Shown in pieces: positions 53,344 through 62,281 of a stretch of 64,000 nt of DNA. The DNA is from Roseovarius sp. (GTDB taxonomy: Bacteria > Pseudomonadota > Alphaproteobacteria > Rhodobacterales > Rhodobacteraceae), in contig NZ_JAUCYU010000002.1 of assembly GCF_030373445.1 (NCBI RefSeq), forward strand, positions 1 to 64,000, given 5' to 3'. The notes beneath the pieces are model-generated. The model did no database searches and had not been told where the DNA came from. It saw only the letters and a list, made by a program, of their open reading frames with translations. The stretch's first letter is position 1, and the number at the start of each line of letters is the position of its first letter. Position numbers and translations under genes: made by a program.

Positions 53344-54639
53344 TCAGCTTGACGCTTTCTTGAGGGCCTGGTCGAGGTCGGCGATGATGTCGTCGGCATC
53401 CTCGATCCCTATGGAGATGCGCACGACGTTTGGCGCGGCGCCCGCGGCGGTCTGCTGTTCCGGGGTGAGCTGGCGGTGGGTGGTGGAGGCCGAGTGGATC
53501 ACCAGCGAGCGGGTGTCGCCCAGGTTGGCGACGTGGCTGAAGAGTTCGAGGTTGTCGACCAGCTTGACGCAGGCCTCGTAGCCGCCCTTGAGCGCGATGG
53601 TGAAGAGGCCGCCGGCGCCCTTGGGGCAGATTTTCGCCACCCGGTCGTAGGAGGGCGAGGATTTGAGGCCGGCATAGGTGACTGCCTCGATGGCGTCGTG
53701 CTTTTCGAGCCAGGCGGCGACGGTTTCGGCGTTTTCCACGTGTTTCTGCATGCGCAGCGAGAGGGTTTCGATGCCCATCAGCGTGTAATGCGCGGCCTGC
53801 GGGTTCAGCGTCATGCCGAGGTCGCGCAGGCCGATGGCGATGCCGTGGAAGGTGAAGGCCAGTGGCCCGAACGTCTCGTGGAACTTGAGGCCGTGATAGG
53901 CGGGCTCGGGCGCGGAGAGGGAGGGGAACTTGTCGGAGGCGGACCAGTCGAACGTGCCCGAATCGACGACGCAGCCGCCGGTGACGGTGCCGTTGCCGGT
54001 GAGGAACTTGGTCATCGAGTGGACGACGAGGGTCGCGCCATGCTCGATAGGGCGGCAGAGGTAGGGGGTGGCGGAGGTGTTGTCGACGATGAGGGGCAGG
54101 CCCGCGTCGTCGGCGATCTTGGACAGCGTGTCGAGATCGGCGATGTGGCCGCCGGGGTTGGCGATGGATTCGCAGAAAATCGCGCGCGTGTCATCGTCGA
54201 TCGCCGCTTTCACCGCGTCGGTGTCGTCGATGTCGACGAACTTGGCCGACCAGCCGAAGCGCTTGATGGTCTGCGAGAACTGCGTGACCGAGCCGCCGTA
54301 GAGGCGGGTGGAGACGACCACGTTCCGGCCCGGCGCCATGAGCGGGAAGAGCGCCATGATCTGGGCCGCGTGGCCCGAGGAGCAGCAGACGGCGCCGGAG
54401 CCGCCCTCGAGCGTGGCGATGCGCTCCTGCAGGACGGCGACGGTGGGGTTGGTGAGGCGGGAATAGATGTAGCCCACTTCCTGGAGGTTGAAGAGGGCGG
54501 CCGCATGCTCGGCATCGCGGAAGACGTAGGCCGTGCTTTGGTAGATCGGGGTCTGGCGGGCGCCGGTGGCCGGGTCGGGGCGCGAACCTGCGTGGATTTG
54601 CAGCGTGTCGAAGCCGAATTCGTGGATCTTGTCGGACAT
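53344..54639 (-). CDS. O-acetylhomoserine sulfhydrylase / aminocarboxypropyltransferase
   Basis: A 431-residue PLP enzyme of the Cys/Met metabolism family that makes homocysteine or methionine from O-acetylhomoserine and sulfide or methanethiol. The PLP lysine is Lys211 in HSMTKFLTGNGT. YSRLTNPTVAVLQERIATLEGG and SSGHAAQ are typical of MetY. GGGAGG precedes the ATG and is involved in a possible leader hairpin. It is probably monocistronic. Confidence 0.94.
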   Translation of the reverse strand: MSDKIHEFGFDTLQIHAGSRPDPATGARQTPIYQSTAYVFRDAEHAAALFNLQEVGYIYSRLTNPTVAVLQERIATLEGGSGAVCCSSGHAAQIMALFPLMAPGRNVVVSTRLYGGSVTQFSQTIKRFGWSAKFVDIDDTDAVKAAIDDDTRAIFCESIANPGGHIADLDTLSKIADDAGLPLIVDNTSATPYLCRPIEHGATLVVHSMTKFLTGNGTVTGGCVVDSGTFDWSASDKFPSLSAPEPAYHGLKFHETFGPLAFTFHGIAIGLRDLGMTLNPQAAHYTLMGIETLSLRMQKHVENAETVAAWLEKHDAIEAVTYAGLKSSPSYDRVAKICPKGAGGLFTIALKGGYEACVKLVDNLELFSHVANLGDTRSLVIHSASTTHRQLTPEQQTAAGAAPNVVRISIGIEDADDIIADLDQALKKASS

Positions 54640-54645
54640 GTGAAA

Positions 54646-54687
54646 CCTCCCTGAATGCGTTGCACACAGGGGTAAGACAAGTTCAGG
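54646..54687 (-). promoter_or_regulatory. Possible RNA regulatory structure in the metY leader
   Basis: On the minus strand the leader pairs CCTGAA (54687-54682) with TTCAGG (54655-54650). The 3' arm overlaps the ribosome site GGGAGG (54651-54646), and a weaker inner stem (TGTG/CGCA) lies between them. Pairing would hide part of the ribosome site. It does not match the SAM-II consensus as I remember it. Confidence 0.35.
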
Positions 54688-54714
54688 ACCGGAACAACAA
54701 CGATGTTGGCGGGA

Positions 54715-55044
54715 TCACTCGGTCGTCAGGTCGGCGCCGGGGGGCGGCAGGCGGAACTCGTCCATCCCGTCGGTATGGGCGGCCTGCCGGATGGCGCCGG
54801 TGCAGGGCATGTCCGGGCAGGGCACGTCTGTGCCGTTCACGCGCACGGTGCGGTGGGCGGCGGGCGTGCCGAAAAGGGCGAAGCCGGGCTTGCGGTCGGT
54901 CACGGTGTAATAGGAGTCATCGACGCGCATTTCGAATCGACGGACTTCGGCGGGCTCGCTGCAGGCGCCGAGGGTGGCGGCGCAGAGGGCGGTGAAAAGA
55001 AAGGGCTTTGTGAAAGGCACGGCGCAATATCCATTCGCTGTCAT
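54715..55044 (-). CDS. Small hypothetical lipoprotein
   Basis: A small exported lipoprotein of about 100-109 residues. A lipobox (ATLGAC) follows the hydrophobic stretch FTKPFLFTALCA. The mature part is short and has paired cysteines (VPCPDMPC) near the middle and an acidic end. I do not recognise it. The ATG at 55044 gives a long n-region; a GTG at 55020 would give a more typical 20-residue signal. No strong ribosome site is visible for either. Confidence 0.6.
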   Translation of the reverse strand: MTANGYCAVPFTKPFLFTALCAATLGACSEPAEVRRFEMRVDDSYYTVTDRKPGFALFGTPAAHRTVRVNGTDVPCPDMPCTGAIRQAAHTDGMDEFRLPPPGADLTTE

Positions 55045-55120
55045 GATCAAGCCGGAGAAGTTTAGCACACAATTTCCGGATTTTGTCGCGGAATGGGGCA
55101 AAGCCCGTTTCCGACGGGGC

Positions 55121-55666
55121 TCAGCCGGTGCCGGAGCCCTTGTCGCCGACGCCGGCGGGGAGTTTTTCGGCCATCGCGGCCCCGGGGGCGGCGGTGACGG
55201 AAAAGGAGCCGTCGCTTTCCAGCACCACCGTCTGGGCCTGGTCAGGCGAGGCGAGGCCGGAGGAGCGGAGGATGGTGTCGAGCTCGGAGCGGGTAATGCG
55301 CTCGCGCTGCATCGCGTCGTCGCAGGTCTCGCCCCGGTAGACGAGAAGCTGCGGCTCGGACCGGACCAGCCGGGCGACGCGGGCGGAACGGACCGAGGTG
55401 GCGGTGACGACCCATTGCAGGCCGATCAGCAGCAGCAGCGCCGTGAGCCCTTCGAAGAGCGTGACGGTCTTGGAGAGCAGGATGGTGGCCAGCGTGGAGC
55501 CGATGGCGACGGTGACGACGAGGTCGAAGGCGTTGAGCTTGGCCAGCGTGCGCTTGCCGGAGATGCGCAGCATGGCCACGAGCGCGACATAGGCCAGCGT
55601 GCCGACGAGGACCACGCGGAAGAGGTCGGACCAGCTTTGAAACAGCATGTCTTCGATCTGCACCAT
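55121..55666 (-). CDS. DUF421 (YetF-type) membrane protein
   Basis: A 181-residue protein with three membrane helices in the first 90 residues. The DUF421 signatures YVALVAMLRISGKRTLAKLNAFDLVVTVAIGSTLA and LLVYRGETCDDAMQRERITRSELDTILRSSG are present. The soluble C-terminal part lies probably in the cytoplasm. The function of this family is largely unknown; in Bacillus it is linked to spore coats and membrane proteins. It lies between the lipoprotein and a sugar-transferase-like gene on the same strand. Confidence 0.9.
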   Translation of the reverse strand: MVQIEDMLFQSWSDLFRVVLVGTLAYVALVAMLRISGKRTLAKLNAFDLVVTVAIGSTLATILLSKTVTLFEGLTALLLLIGLQWVVTATSVRSARVARLVRSEPQLLVYRGETCDDAMQRERITRSELDTILRSSGLASPDQAQTVVLESDGSFSVTAAPGAAMAEKLPAGVGDKGSGTG

Positions 55667-55705
55667 CGGAAGGTCAACCGGTGGCGTAGCCGCAGGTTCC
55701 CCCGG

Positions 55706-56710
55706 TCAGCGCATCCAGTAGCCATTGCGGCGGATGGTGTTGCGGATCGCCTGTTCCTTGCGGGGGAGGTTGTCGCGGTCGAAGAGGGCGCGGGCCTTCC
55801 GGCCGCGGCCGTGGTAGACCATGAACTTGATCGGGTCGTATTTCTTGAGGACCTTCTTGACCGGGTTGGGGGCGGCGATCTCTTCCAGCACCTCGACCAC
55901 GCGGTCGGATTCGCGGGCATAGAGCAGGGGCAGCATGCGGTAGTGGCAGGTGATCTCGCCGTCGAGCAGGCCTTCCGGCAGGGTGTCGCGGCCGCCGCCC
56001 AGGGAATGGATGACGAGGGGCAGCGCCACCTGGTCGAGCCAGGGGTCGAGGGACTGGCAGACAAGTTCCGGCGGCGGGTCGTCCCGGATGGAAAGCGCGT
56101 AGTCGAGGAAGCGCTGGCCGAAGACGTGGGGGCATTTGTAGAAGAAGAAGCCCGCGTTGAAATAGAGGTAGCGGCGCCAGTATTCATCCGGTTGCGAGAG
56201 GTCGAGCGAGCTTTCGAAGTCGAGGCCGAAGCGGTCGTAGAGGGATTTCCATATCTGGGTGTAACCGGGGCCGTAGAGTTCGATCTCGGGCCAGGTGCCC
56301 TCGCGACGGAGCGAGGCGGTGGGGCGGTCGAAGTCGAAGGGGACGGTGGCGAGGTCGCCGGTGACGAGCGTGTCGGTGTCGAAGAAGACGAAGGGCTCGC
56401 CCTCTGGCAGGGCGAAGAGGGCCTCGATCTTGTTGCCGTAGGGGTAGGCCTCGCCGAAATGGTGCGACTCGAAAGGGAGGATCTCGGCGCCGAGGCGGTC
56501 GAGGAGTTCGAGCGTGTCGTCGCCGCGGATCGTGGGATCCTTCTCCCACAGGGGCCCGGGCCGGGGTTCGGCGACGATGAGGCGGCCGGGGAAGTCGGGG
56601 GAATTCATCTGCATCGAGGCGGCGAAGAGGATCGCCTCGTATTGCAGGCGCCCGCCCTGGCCGACGATCACGACGTTGAACGGTTGGGTTTCGCGCGCCT
56701 TTGCGGCCAT
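55706..56710 (-). CDS. Putative glycosyltransferase-like protein
   Basis: A 334-residue soluble protein. The start FNVVIVGQGGRLQYEAILFAASM and the DTD motif (FVFFDTDTLVTGD, residues about 108-120) resemble GT-A fold glycosyltransferases that use a metal-bound nucleotide sugar. A second half with YLYFNAGFFFYKCPHVFG and many aromatic residues supports this, as in GT8-like enzymes. Substrates are unknown, and no capsule or LPS genes are adjacent. Confidence 0.65.
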   Translation of the reverse strand: MAAKARETQPFNVVIVGQGGRLQYEAILFAASMQMNSPDFPGRLIVAEPRPGPLWEKDPTIRGDDTLELLDRLGAEILPFESHHFGEAYPYGNKIEALFALPEGEPFVFFDTDTLVTGDLATVPFDFDRPTASLRREGTWPEIELYGPGYTQIWKSLYDRFGLDFESSLDLSQPDEYWRRYLYFNAGFFFYKCPHVFGQRFLDYALSIRDDPPPELVCQSLDPWLDQVALPLVIHSLGGGRDTLPEGLLDGEITCHYRMLPLLYARESDRVVEVLEEIAAPNPVKKVLKKYDPIKFMVYHGRGRKARALFDRDNLPRKEQAIRNTIRRNGYWMR

Positions 56711-57000
56711 GTCCGGGGTTGTCCTGCCTGTCTGCCCTTTGGGCCAGTATAGGCGGCGAGGGGCCGGGGCAGAAGGGGGAGTTTGGGGCGATTCTCGGCG
56801 GTGCTCGGGGCGGGCGGTGGCGCGATGCTCGTGAGGCAGCGGAGGCCGGGGCGGGGGCGCGGGAAGAGATTAATGCCTCCGGCGGGGATATTTTCGGCCA
56901 GAAGACGCCGCGGGCTTGCCTCGGGCCATGCGTTTCCGCTTAAGTTTCGCGGCGATCCGCATATATTGGGCGCGAGGATGTTTCAGACAGGGAGTTTTCG
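56711..57000. other. Intergenic region upstream of the AAA+ operon
   Basis: A 290-bp region without a supported gene. It holds a motif (GGCGGGGATATTTTCGGCC, 56881-56899) similar to one at 59470, and a weak promoter for the operon: TTAAGT (56940-56945), a 16-bp spacer, TATATT (56962-56967). AGGGAG lies 7 bp before the ATG at 57001. Confidence 0.45.
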
Positions 57001-58077
57001 ATGGCCGATTTGGACGCGCAGGTGCGCGAAAGCCAGGAGCAGGTGGAGCAGGCGCAGGCCCGGATCGCCGAGCTGACCAGCCGGATCGAGACGGCGCGCA
57101 GCAAGATCAAGGGCGGCGAGGATGCCACGCTCGACATCGAGAACGCCACGCTGGAGGAGGTGCATGCGCATACCGACACGATGAACGCGAATATCGCCGA
57201 GCTGATCATGGGGCTCGACGATGTGACCGCCGCGTTCTCGCGCGATTTCGACGAGATGCGCAACAAGACCGGGTGGGAGAGTTTCGTCGGGGTCTTTTCC
57301 AAGGCCAAGGCCGACAGCATGCGGCAGGACCGGATTCGCACGGCCAATATCGACGACAAGCTGCAGGACCTGATTTCGAAGTCGGACGTGATCGTGAACC
57401 TTCTGGAGGGCCAGCTGACCATGCTGGAGGAGCAGAAGGTGAAGGTGGAGCAGAACCTGTCCGAGACGCTGGACGAGCGGGAGGCGACGGTGGGCGAGCT
57501 GGAGACGCTGCGCGCCGATATCCAGGGGCTCGACCCGGAGATCATCCAGCTGGAAAACAAGATCGCCAACGAGACGGATGCGGCGGCAAGGACCAAGCTG
57601 GAGACGCAGCTGGCGGAGATGAACGCGAAGTACAACGAGAAGGTGCAGCAAGAGCAGGTGAAGCTGGCCAAGAGCCAGACGCTGGAGCGCTATATCGAGA
57701 AGGGCAAGACCTGGGTCGACAGCCTTCAGAACCAGGCGGCGACGCAGATGGTGCTGATCAACAAGCTGCAGACGGATACCAAGCAGCGGGTGGTGCTGTA
57801 CGATGCGCTGACCAAATCGCTGAAGACCGCGCAGCAGCAGGACGTGGCGCACCGGATCAACGAGATCGGGGTGCAGACCGACCAGGAGGCGCAGAGCGCC
57901 ATGGCCGGGATCGGGGCCGCCACCAACCAGCGGATGGCCGACATGATGGAGCAGCACGAGGGGCACATGGTGTTCGCCCGCGAGGTGCTGGAGGCGAAGG
58001 CCAAGGCGGACGAGCGGTTCGCGCGGCGCTTCGCGAAGATCATCGAGAAGCACGACAAGAACCTTTATGGGGCGTAA
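57001..58077 (+). CDS. Coiled-coil protein, first gene of AAA+ operon
   Basis: A 358-residue, almost wholly helical cytoplasmic protein. Heptad-like stretches cover residues 1-40, 130-230 and 300-350. A short conserved-looking segment (GWESFVGVFSKAKADSMRQDRI) lies near residue 95. There are no membrane helices or enzymatic motifs. Its size and helical make-up recall TelA-type toxic-anion-resistance proteins, but I cannot confirm this. AGGGAG precedes the ATG. The next gene starts directly after its stop codon. Confidence 0.75.
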   Translation: MADLDAQVRESQEQVEQAQARIAELTSRIETARSKIKGGEDATLDIENATLEEVHAHTDTMNANIAELIMGLDDVTAAFSRDFDEMRNKTGWESFVGVFSKAKADSMRQDRIRTANIDDKLQDLISKSDVIVNLLEGQLTMLEEQKVKVEQNLSETLDEREATVGELETLRADIQGLDPEIIQLENKIANETDAAARTKLETQLAEMNAKYNEKVQQEQVKLAKSQTLERYIEKGKTWVDSLQNQAATQMVLINKLQTDTKQRVVLYDALTKSLKTAQQQDVAHRINEIGVQTDQEAQSAMAGIGAATNQRMADMMEQHEGHMVFAREVLEAKAKADERFARRFAKIIEKHDKNLYGA

Positions 58078-58320
58078 GTGAGCGAAGGGAAGGCCATCAA
58101 GCTCGTGCTGCGGGTCGTGGTGCGTTACGGTTTGGTGGCCGGCTTCCTGGCCATCGCGATGCTGGCGGCCCGTCACCAGGTCTATTGGCTATCCATCGCC
58201 GGCGTGATCGGGGCGGGTGCCATGATCGCCTTTATCATGGCCACCACGAAGGGCGGGGCGGTGACGCTCGATGCCTACAAGGACCAACAGATAATGGTAG
58301 ATCGGAACAAGATTGATTGA
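58078..58320 (+). CDS. Small two-helix membrane protein of AAA+ operon
   Basis: An 80-residue protein with two membrane helices (about residues 13-31 and 36-55) and a short polar C-terminus (AYKDQQIMVDRNKID). The start is a GTG immediately after the stop of the coiled-coil gene, and the stop overlaps the start of the next gene by 8 bp. Translation is therefore strongly coupled. It could anchor the complex in the inner membrane. No family known to me. Confidence 0.7.
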   Translation: MSEGKAIKLVLRVVVRYGLVAGFLAIAMLAARHQVYWLSIAGVIGAGAMIAFIMATTKGGAVTLDAYKDQQIMVDRNKID

Positions 58321-59458
58321 TGAACTGCCACAGAACGCGCGGAGCGCTGCGGCCAACGACCATGTCGGGCTGAGCGACCTTTACGCCTCGCGCCGGTATT
58401 TCGCCAAGTTCGAGCGGATCACGCAGCATCTCAACCGGGTGGCGGCGGTGATGCAGGCGGACGGCAAGTTCGACAAGGAAGAGGTGGAGGTGCTGACCGG
58501 CTACGTGCAGGGCATCGCCTATACGTTCCGGGCGCTGGGCATGAAGTACCTGCTGGTGGGCCGCGACACGGGGCGGTTTTTCGGCTCGCTGGCGATGGAT
58601 GTGCGGGAGAGCGGGTTTCCCGTCTTCAACGAGTTGATGGTGATGGCCAACGACGCCCAGCAGGCCGGGCGCCATTTGCAGAACATGCCCGGCGCGGACA
58701 CGCTCAAGCGGGAGATGGTGGAGCAGATCATCGGCGAGCGGGTCATTCCCACGAAGCTGCAATTCGCCTTGTCGCAAAGGCTTTATTACGAGGAGCTCAT
58801 CCGCGGGCACCTGTTCTGGGCGCAGAATGATCCGCAGCTTGTCTGGCTGAGCGGGATGGGCGAGCGGCGGCGCTACCTGATGCACTGGGCGGTCTATGAC
58901 AGCCAGGTCAACCTGCCGACCGTCTACCTGATGGAGATCGAGGATACGGGGCGCACACCCTTGCCGAAGGACGGTCGGCGCTGGCCGGAGGTGCAGGCGC
59001 ACCTGATGGGGCAGGCGCTGGGCGGGCTGAAGCTTCTGACCATCGCGCGGGGCTTCGACGAGACGTTCGACGACATCCACCCCAAGCGCCTGCGGCGGCT
59101 GCACATGGGGCCGATGTATTCGCATGCCTATACCGAGCAGTCGGGGCCGATCCGGGACGTTCTGGCCGAGGCGCATGCGCCGGAGGGGCAGGACTGGGCG
59201 CTGGCCTGGACGGACGAGGTGCTGGAAAGCGAGCGGGTGCGCGAGGAGCGGTCGGGCTGGTTCGGGACGGTGGAGCGCGAGGTCTTCGCGCTCGACCCGT
59301 TTTCCGGGCGCGGCGTGGATACCGGGGCCACCCGGACGGAGCGGAGCATCATCCTGCCGGAACGGCCCTACCAGGTGCTGGCCGAGAAGGCGCCGGCGGG
59401 GTTCGCGGCGGTGACGAAATACGTGGTGAGCCCGGGCGGCCGCGTTCTGCGGTATTGA
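58313..59458 (+). CDS. Soluble conserved hypothetical of AAA+ operon
   Basis: A 381-residue soluble protein without a signal or membrane helix. The N-terminal third is helical and contains QADGKFDKEEVEVLTGYV, which faintly recalls TerB-type acidic motifs. The rest is mixed alpha/beta with many aromatic and Arg residues. I do not recognise it. The start is a TTG that overlaps the previous gene by 8 bp; no better in-frame start is near. A 52-bp gap with a dispersed motif follows. Confidence 0.68.
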   Translation: MIDELPQNARSAAANDHVGLSDLYASRRYFAKFERITQHLNRVAAVMQADGKFDKEEVEVLTGYVQGIAYTFRALGMKYLLVGRDTGRFFGSLAMDVRESGFPVFNELMVMANDAQQAGRHLQNMPGADTLKREMVEQIIGERVIPTKLQFALSQRLYYEELIRGHLFWAQNDPQLVWLSGMGERRRYLMHWAVYDSQVNLPTVYLMEIEDTGRTPLPKDGRRWPEVQAHLMGQALGGLKLLTIARGFDETFDDIHPKRLRRLHMGPMYSHAYTEQSGPIRDVLAEAHAPEGQDWALAWTDEVLESERVREERSGWFGTVEREVFALDPFSGRGVDTGATRTERSIILPERPYQVLAEKAPAGFAAVTKYVVSPGGRVLRY

Positions 59459-59510
59459 GGGGTGGGATCTTGAGTATTTTCGGAAAGATAAAAGAACGGG
59501 AGGCAGCGCG

Positions 59511-59936
59511 TTGAATCGGTTTGGTTTTCTGATGATGGCGTCGGCCGTTCTCATGGCAGGTTGCGCCAAGATAAAGGAGCCGGCGGCGCCGCCGGCCGAA
59601 CGGGTCGCCGAGCGGCTGGCGGTGCGCAACGAGAGCCCGGCACAGGTCAAGCGCTGGCTGGTGTCGTGGGGCTTCCAGCCCATCGAGCGAACGGGCTATG
59701 GCGGGGTCTGGCCGCGGACGGGGCCGTGCTACCAGACGGTGAAGGGGCTGCTTTCGCGGGACAAGACGGTGACGCGGGTGTGTTTCGCGGGCGACCGGTA
59801 CCCGGTGGTGCTGTTGCGGGAGACCAAGGGCTATTACTGGACGGAGGTCTATCCCAACGACCTGTCCTACAACCTTTATGGGCCGAGCGGCCTTGGGGCG
59901 ATTTCGGATGAAACGGTGGAGATTTTGAAGCGATGA
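59511..59936 (+). CDS. Lipoprotein of AAA+ operon
   Basis: A 141-residue exported lipoprotein with lipobox LMAGC (Cys18). The mature domain is compact, with RNESPAQVKRWLVSWGFQPIERTGYGGVWPR, two cysteines and aromatic-rich strands. The start is a TTG with GGGAGG 8 bp upstream. The stop overlaps the ATG of the AAA+ gene (ATGA), so a periplasmic-facing lipoprotein is made in step with the ATPase. Family unknown to me. Confidence 0.75.
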   Translation: MNRFGFLMMASAVLMAGCAKIKEPAAPPAERVAERLAVRNESPAQVKRWLVSWGFQPIERTGYGGVWPRTGPCYQTVKGLLSRDKTVTRVCFAGDRYPVVLLRETKGYYWTEVYPNDLSYNLYGPSGLGAISDETVEILKR

Positions 59937-61870
59937 GCCTGACGGCCGATACGATGGAGCTTCGCGAGGAGGAGATCGCGAAACATTACGAGGCGGCCGA
60001 GGCCATGCTGGACGGGTTCGACCACACGCCGCGCGTGGGCAAGCCGCGGGAGACCGAGCAGGTGGAACGATCGGCCGGGCTTGGCACGCGGCGGCGGTTC
60101 CGGACGACGACGCCGGGGCTGGTGACACGCTCGACGGCGCGGGCCGAGGGGGTGCATTTGCTCGCCACGATCGCGGCGGCGGACGGGGATGACCCGCTGA
60201 CGAGCCCGTTGCAGGCGACGGTGATGCACGGGCTGCGCCGGGCGCTGGCGATCGCGCTGGCGGTGGGCGAGGCGTTTGCCGAGGCGACGGGGCTGGCGGA
60301 GCTGCGGCGGGCGAACCTGGCGGGGTCGCTGGGGGCGGACCGGAAGACGGAGTTCACCGAGTTGCTGGGCGCCGAGGCGCTGGCGGTGGCGCATGTGTTT
60401 GCCAATGCGACCGCGTTCCTGATGGGGCCGCATGGCTCGGAAGTGTCGGTAGAGGTGGGCGAGGTCGAGGAATTGCTCACCGACAACGCGCAACTGGCGC
60501 TGCACGGGCTGCTCTGGGAGCTGGACCAGGATATCGCCGGGCTGGCGGGCGACGATGCGCGGCTGGTGGCGGTGGTGGCGGCGTTTGCCGAGCAGGTGAT
60601 GGAGAAGGTCGCGCTCCGGGCCCAGAATGCCGGGCGGCTGGGCGCCTTTACCGGGGCAAGCTGGCGGGTTGAGGCGGATGATTTCACCATTCGCGGCTTC
60701 GAGGCGGCGGCGAAGGGCAAGTCGACCACGCTGACCATGGAGTTCAAGCAGCCGCACGAGGTGGTGGGCAACCATATCGCCAAGTACCAGGCGCTGAAGC
60801 TGGCCAAGATGATCATGGCCTATGATTTCGACCGGCGGCTGAACCCGTTCGTGGAGCTGGGCGGGTTCATCTTCACCTTCATGGGCGACGGCAAGCCGGG
60901 CACGGGGAAGACCACGCTGATCCGGATGATGGCGGGGTTGATGAACGGCTATTGCGAGGTGGCGGGCTATCCGTTCCGCTACATGAACCTTTCCACGGAA
61001 AGCATTGATTCCTATCAGGGAAAATCCGCGCAGAACGCCAAGACATTCATCAACACGGTGCTGGACCCGGGGGTGATCGGGTTCGGGACGGTGGATGATA
61101 TCGACCAGCTGGCCGGCAAGCGCGGCGACCGGCAGTCGAGCGCGGGGCAGCTGGAGATCACCGCCGTTCTGATGGAGAGCTTTTCGGGGGCGAACACGGT
61201 GGTGCGGGGGAACTGCACCTTCGGGATGTTCTCGAACTACCCGGAGAACGTGGACGACGCGCTGCGACAGCGGGCGGGGGCGCGGTTCCTTGTGGACGGG
61301 CCGCAGACGCGGGAGGATTACATCGACATCCTGCACCTGTTGATGGGGAAGAACCACGATATCCCGCTCGGGAGCCACGAGCTTTACGCCGCGCAGGAGA
61401 TCAAGAAGGCGGTGGCCAAGAGCTTCGAGAGTCATGGCCGACCGCATGAGGATGGGCTTCTAAAGGTTTATGATCGCGTGGAAAAAGACCTTGGTAAGCT
61501 GGATACGATCGCCAAGCTGGGCACCTATCTGAAGGGCATCCAGGAGGCCGACGAGCGGTTCACCGGGCGGGCGATCAAGAACATCACCGACGCGGTGAAG
61601 GTGCGGGCGATGGATTTCGAACTGCCGGACGAATGGATGGAGGAGCCGGACCGCTTCCTGTTCAAGCCCTACGAGGAGAAGCTGGGCATGATCGAGGAAC
61701 TGCGCCAGCCGATCACGGTGGAGATGGTGATCCAGGAGATCAACCGCTACGCGGATTCCGAATTCCGCTATGCCGACAAGTCGGACGAGGTGGCGATCGA
61801 GACCATGGTGCGGGAGTTCGGGCGGACGGAAGAGGCCAAGCGGCGGTACCTGGAGGGGAAGGACGGGTGA
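59933..61870 (+). CDS. AAA+ ATPase, core of uncharacterised membrane-linked operon
   Basis: A 645-residue ATPase. The N-terminal 300 residues are Ala/Glu-rich and mostly helical, unlike known AAA+ adaptors. The ATPase domain has Walker A GDGKPGTGKTT (about 316-327), a Walker B-type segment FGTVDDIDQL, a sensor-like NCTFGMFSNYP, and an arginine finger candidate in RQRAGARF. A helical C-terminal part follows. The insertion and order resemble MoxR/ClpX-like remodelling ATPases more than DNA enzymes. Its start overlaps the lipoprotein stop. With membrane and lipoprotein partners it may remodel a cell-envelope complex. Confidence 0.85.
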   Translation: MSLTADTMELREEEIAKHYEAAEAMLDGFDHTPRVGKPRETEQVERSAGLGTRRRFRTTTPGLVTRSTARAEGVHLLATIAAADGDDPLTSPLQATVMHGLRRALAIALAVGEAFAEATGLAELRRANLAGSLGADRKTEFTELLGAEALAVAHVFANATAFLMGPHGSEVSVEVGEVEELLTDNAQLALHGLLWELDQDIAGLAGDDARLVAVVAAFAEQVMEKVALRAQNAGRLGAFTGASWRVEADDFTIRGFEAAAKGKSTTLTMEFKQPHEVVGNHIAKYQALKLAKMIMAYDFDRRLNPFVELGGFIFTFMGDGKPGTGKTTLIRMMAGLMNGYCEVAGYPFRYMNLSTESIDSYQGKSAQNAKTFINTVLDPGVIGFGTVDDIDQLAGKRGDRQSSAGQLEITAVLMESFSGANTVVRGNCTFGMFSNYPENVDDALRQRAGARFLVDGPQTREDYIDILHLLMGKNHDIPLGSHELYAAQEIKKAVAKSFESHGRPHEDGLLKVYDRVEKDLGKLDTIAKLGTYLKGIQEADERFTGRAIKNITDAVKVRAMDFELPDEWMEEPDRFLFKPYEEKLGMIEELRQPITVEMVIQEINRYADSEFRYADKSDEVAIETMVREFGRTEEAKRRYLEGKDG

Positions 61871-61909
61871 GGCCGGCTTCGCGACGGGGCCGGCGCGCGG
61901 GAGGCGCGA

Positions 61910-62281
61910 TTGAACGAGACGACGATAGACTTCTGGAATACCGGGCTTCCGCTGGCGTTGATTGCCGGGGCGACGGTGGTTCTGCCGCTGGTTTTGATCC
62001 CGGGGCGCACGCGCTCGCATCGGCGGGTGGTGGGCGGCATGGCACTGTGTGTCCTGTTGATGATCGGGGTTTCGGCGGGCGTTTCCGCGCTTTTCGACAA
62101 GCGCGGTATTGCTGCGGGGATCGAGATCATGGGGCTTTGGCCGTATGCCTGGTTCATGATCGTGTCGTCGCTGAAAGCGGCCTTGCTGTGGGTGCCGCTT
62201 CTGGGGCTTTTCTGGTTCAACGCGGCGCAGCGGGTGGAACGGTTGCGCGGCGAGGACATGGCGCGGAAGGGGAGCGTGTGA
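61910..62281 (+). CDS. Three-helix membrane protein of AAA+ operon
   Basis: A 123-residue protein with three or four hydrophobic segments (about residues 12-30, 42-62 and 75-102) and a charged C-terminus. The start is a TTG with GGGAGG 5 bp upstream; no ATG is available in a suitable position. Its stop shares a base with the next start (TGATG). Family unknown to me. Confidence 0.7.
   Translation: MNETTIDFWNTGLPLALIAGATVVLPLVLIPGRTRSHRRVVGGMALCVLLMIGVSAGVSALFDKRGIAAGIEIMGLWPYAWFMIVSSLKAALLWVPLLGLFWFNAAQRVERLRGEDMARKGSV

Noticed and set aside
51219..53363. 714-codon open frame opposite the PilM/PilP-like gene
   Set aside because: It is a Gly/Arg/Leu-rich mirror frame caused by codon bias, with no signal or domain.
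56916..58316. 466-codon plus-strand frame over the coiled-coil gene
   Set aside because: It overlaps the coiled-coil gene in another frame, and its Arg/Gly/Ala-rich translation is typical of a shadow.
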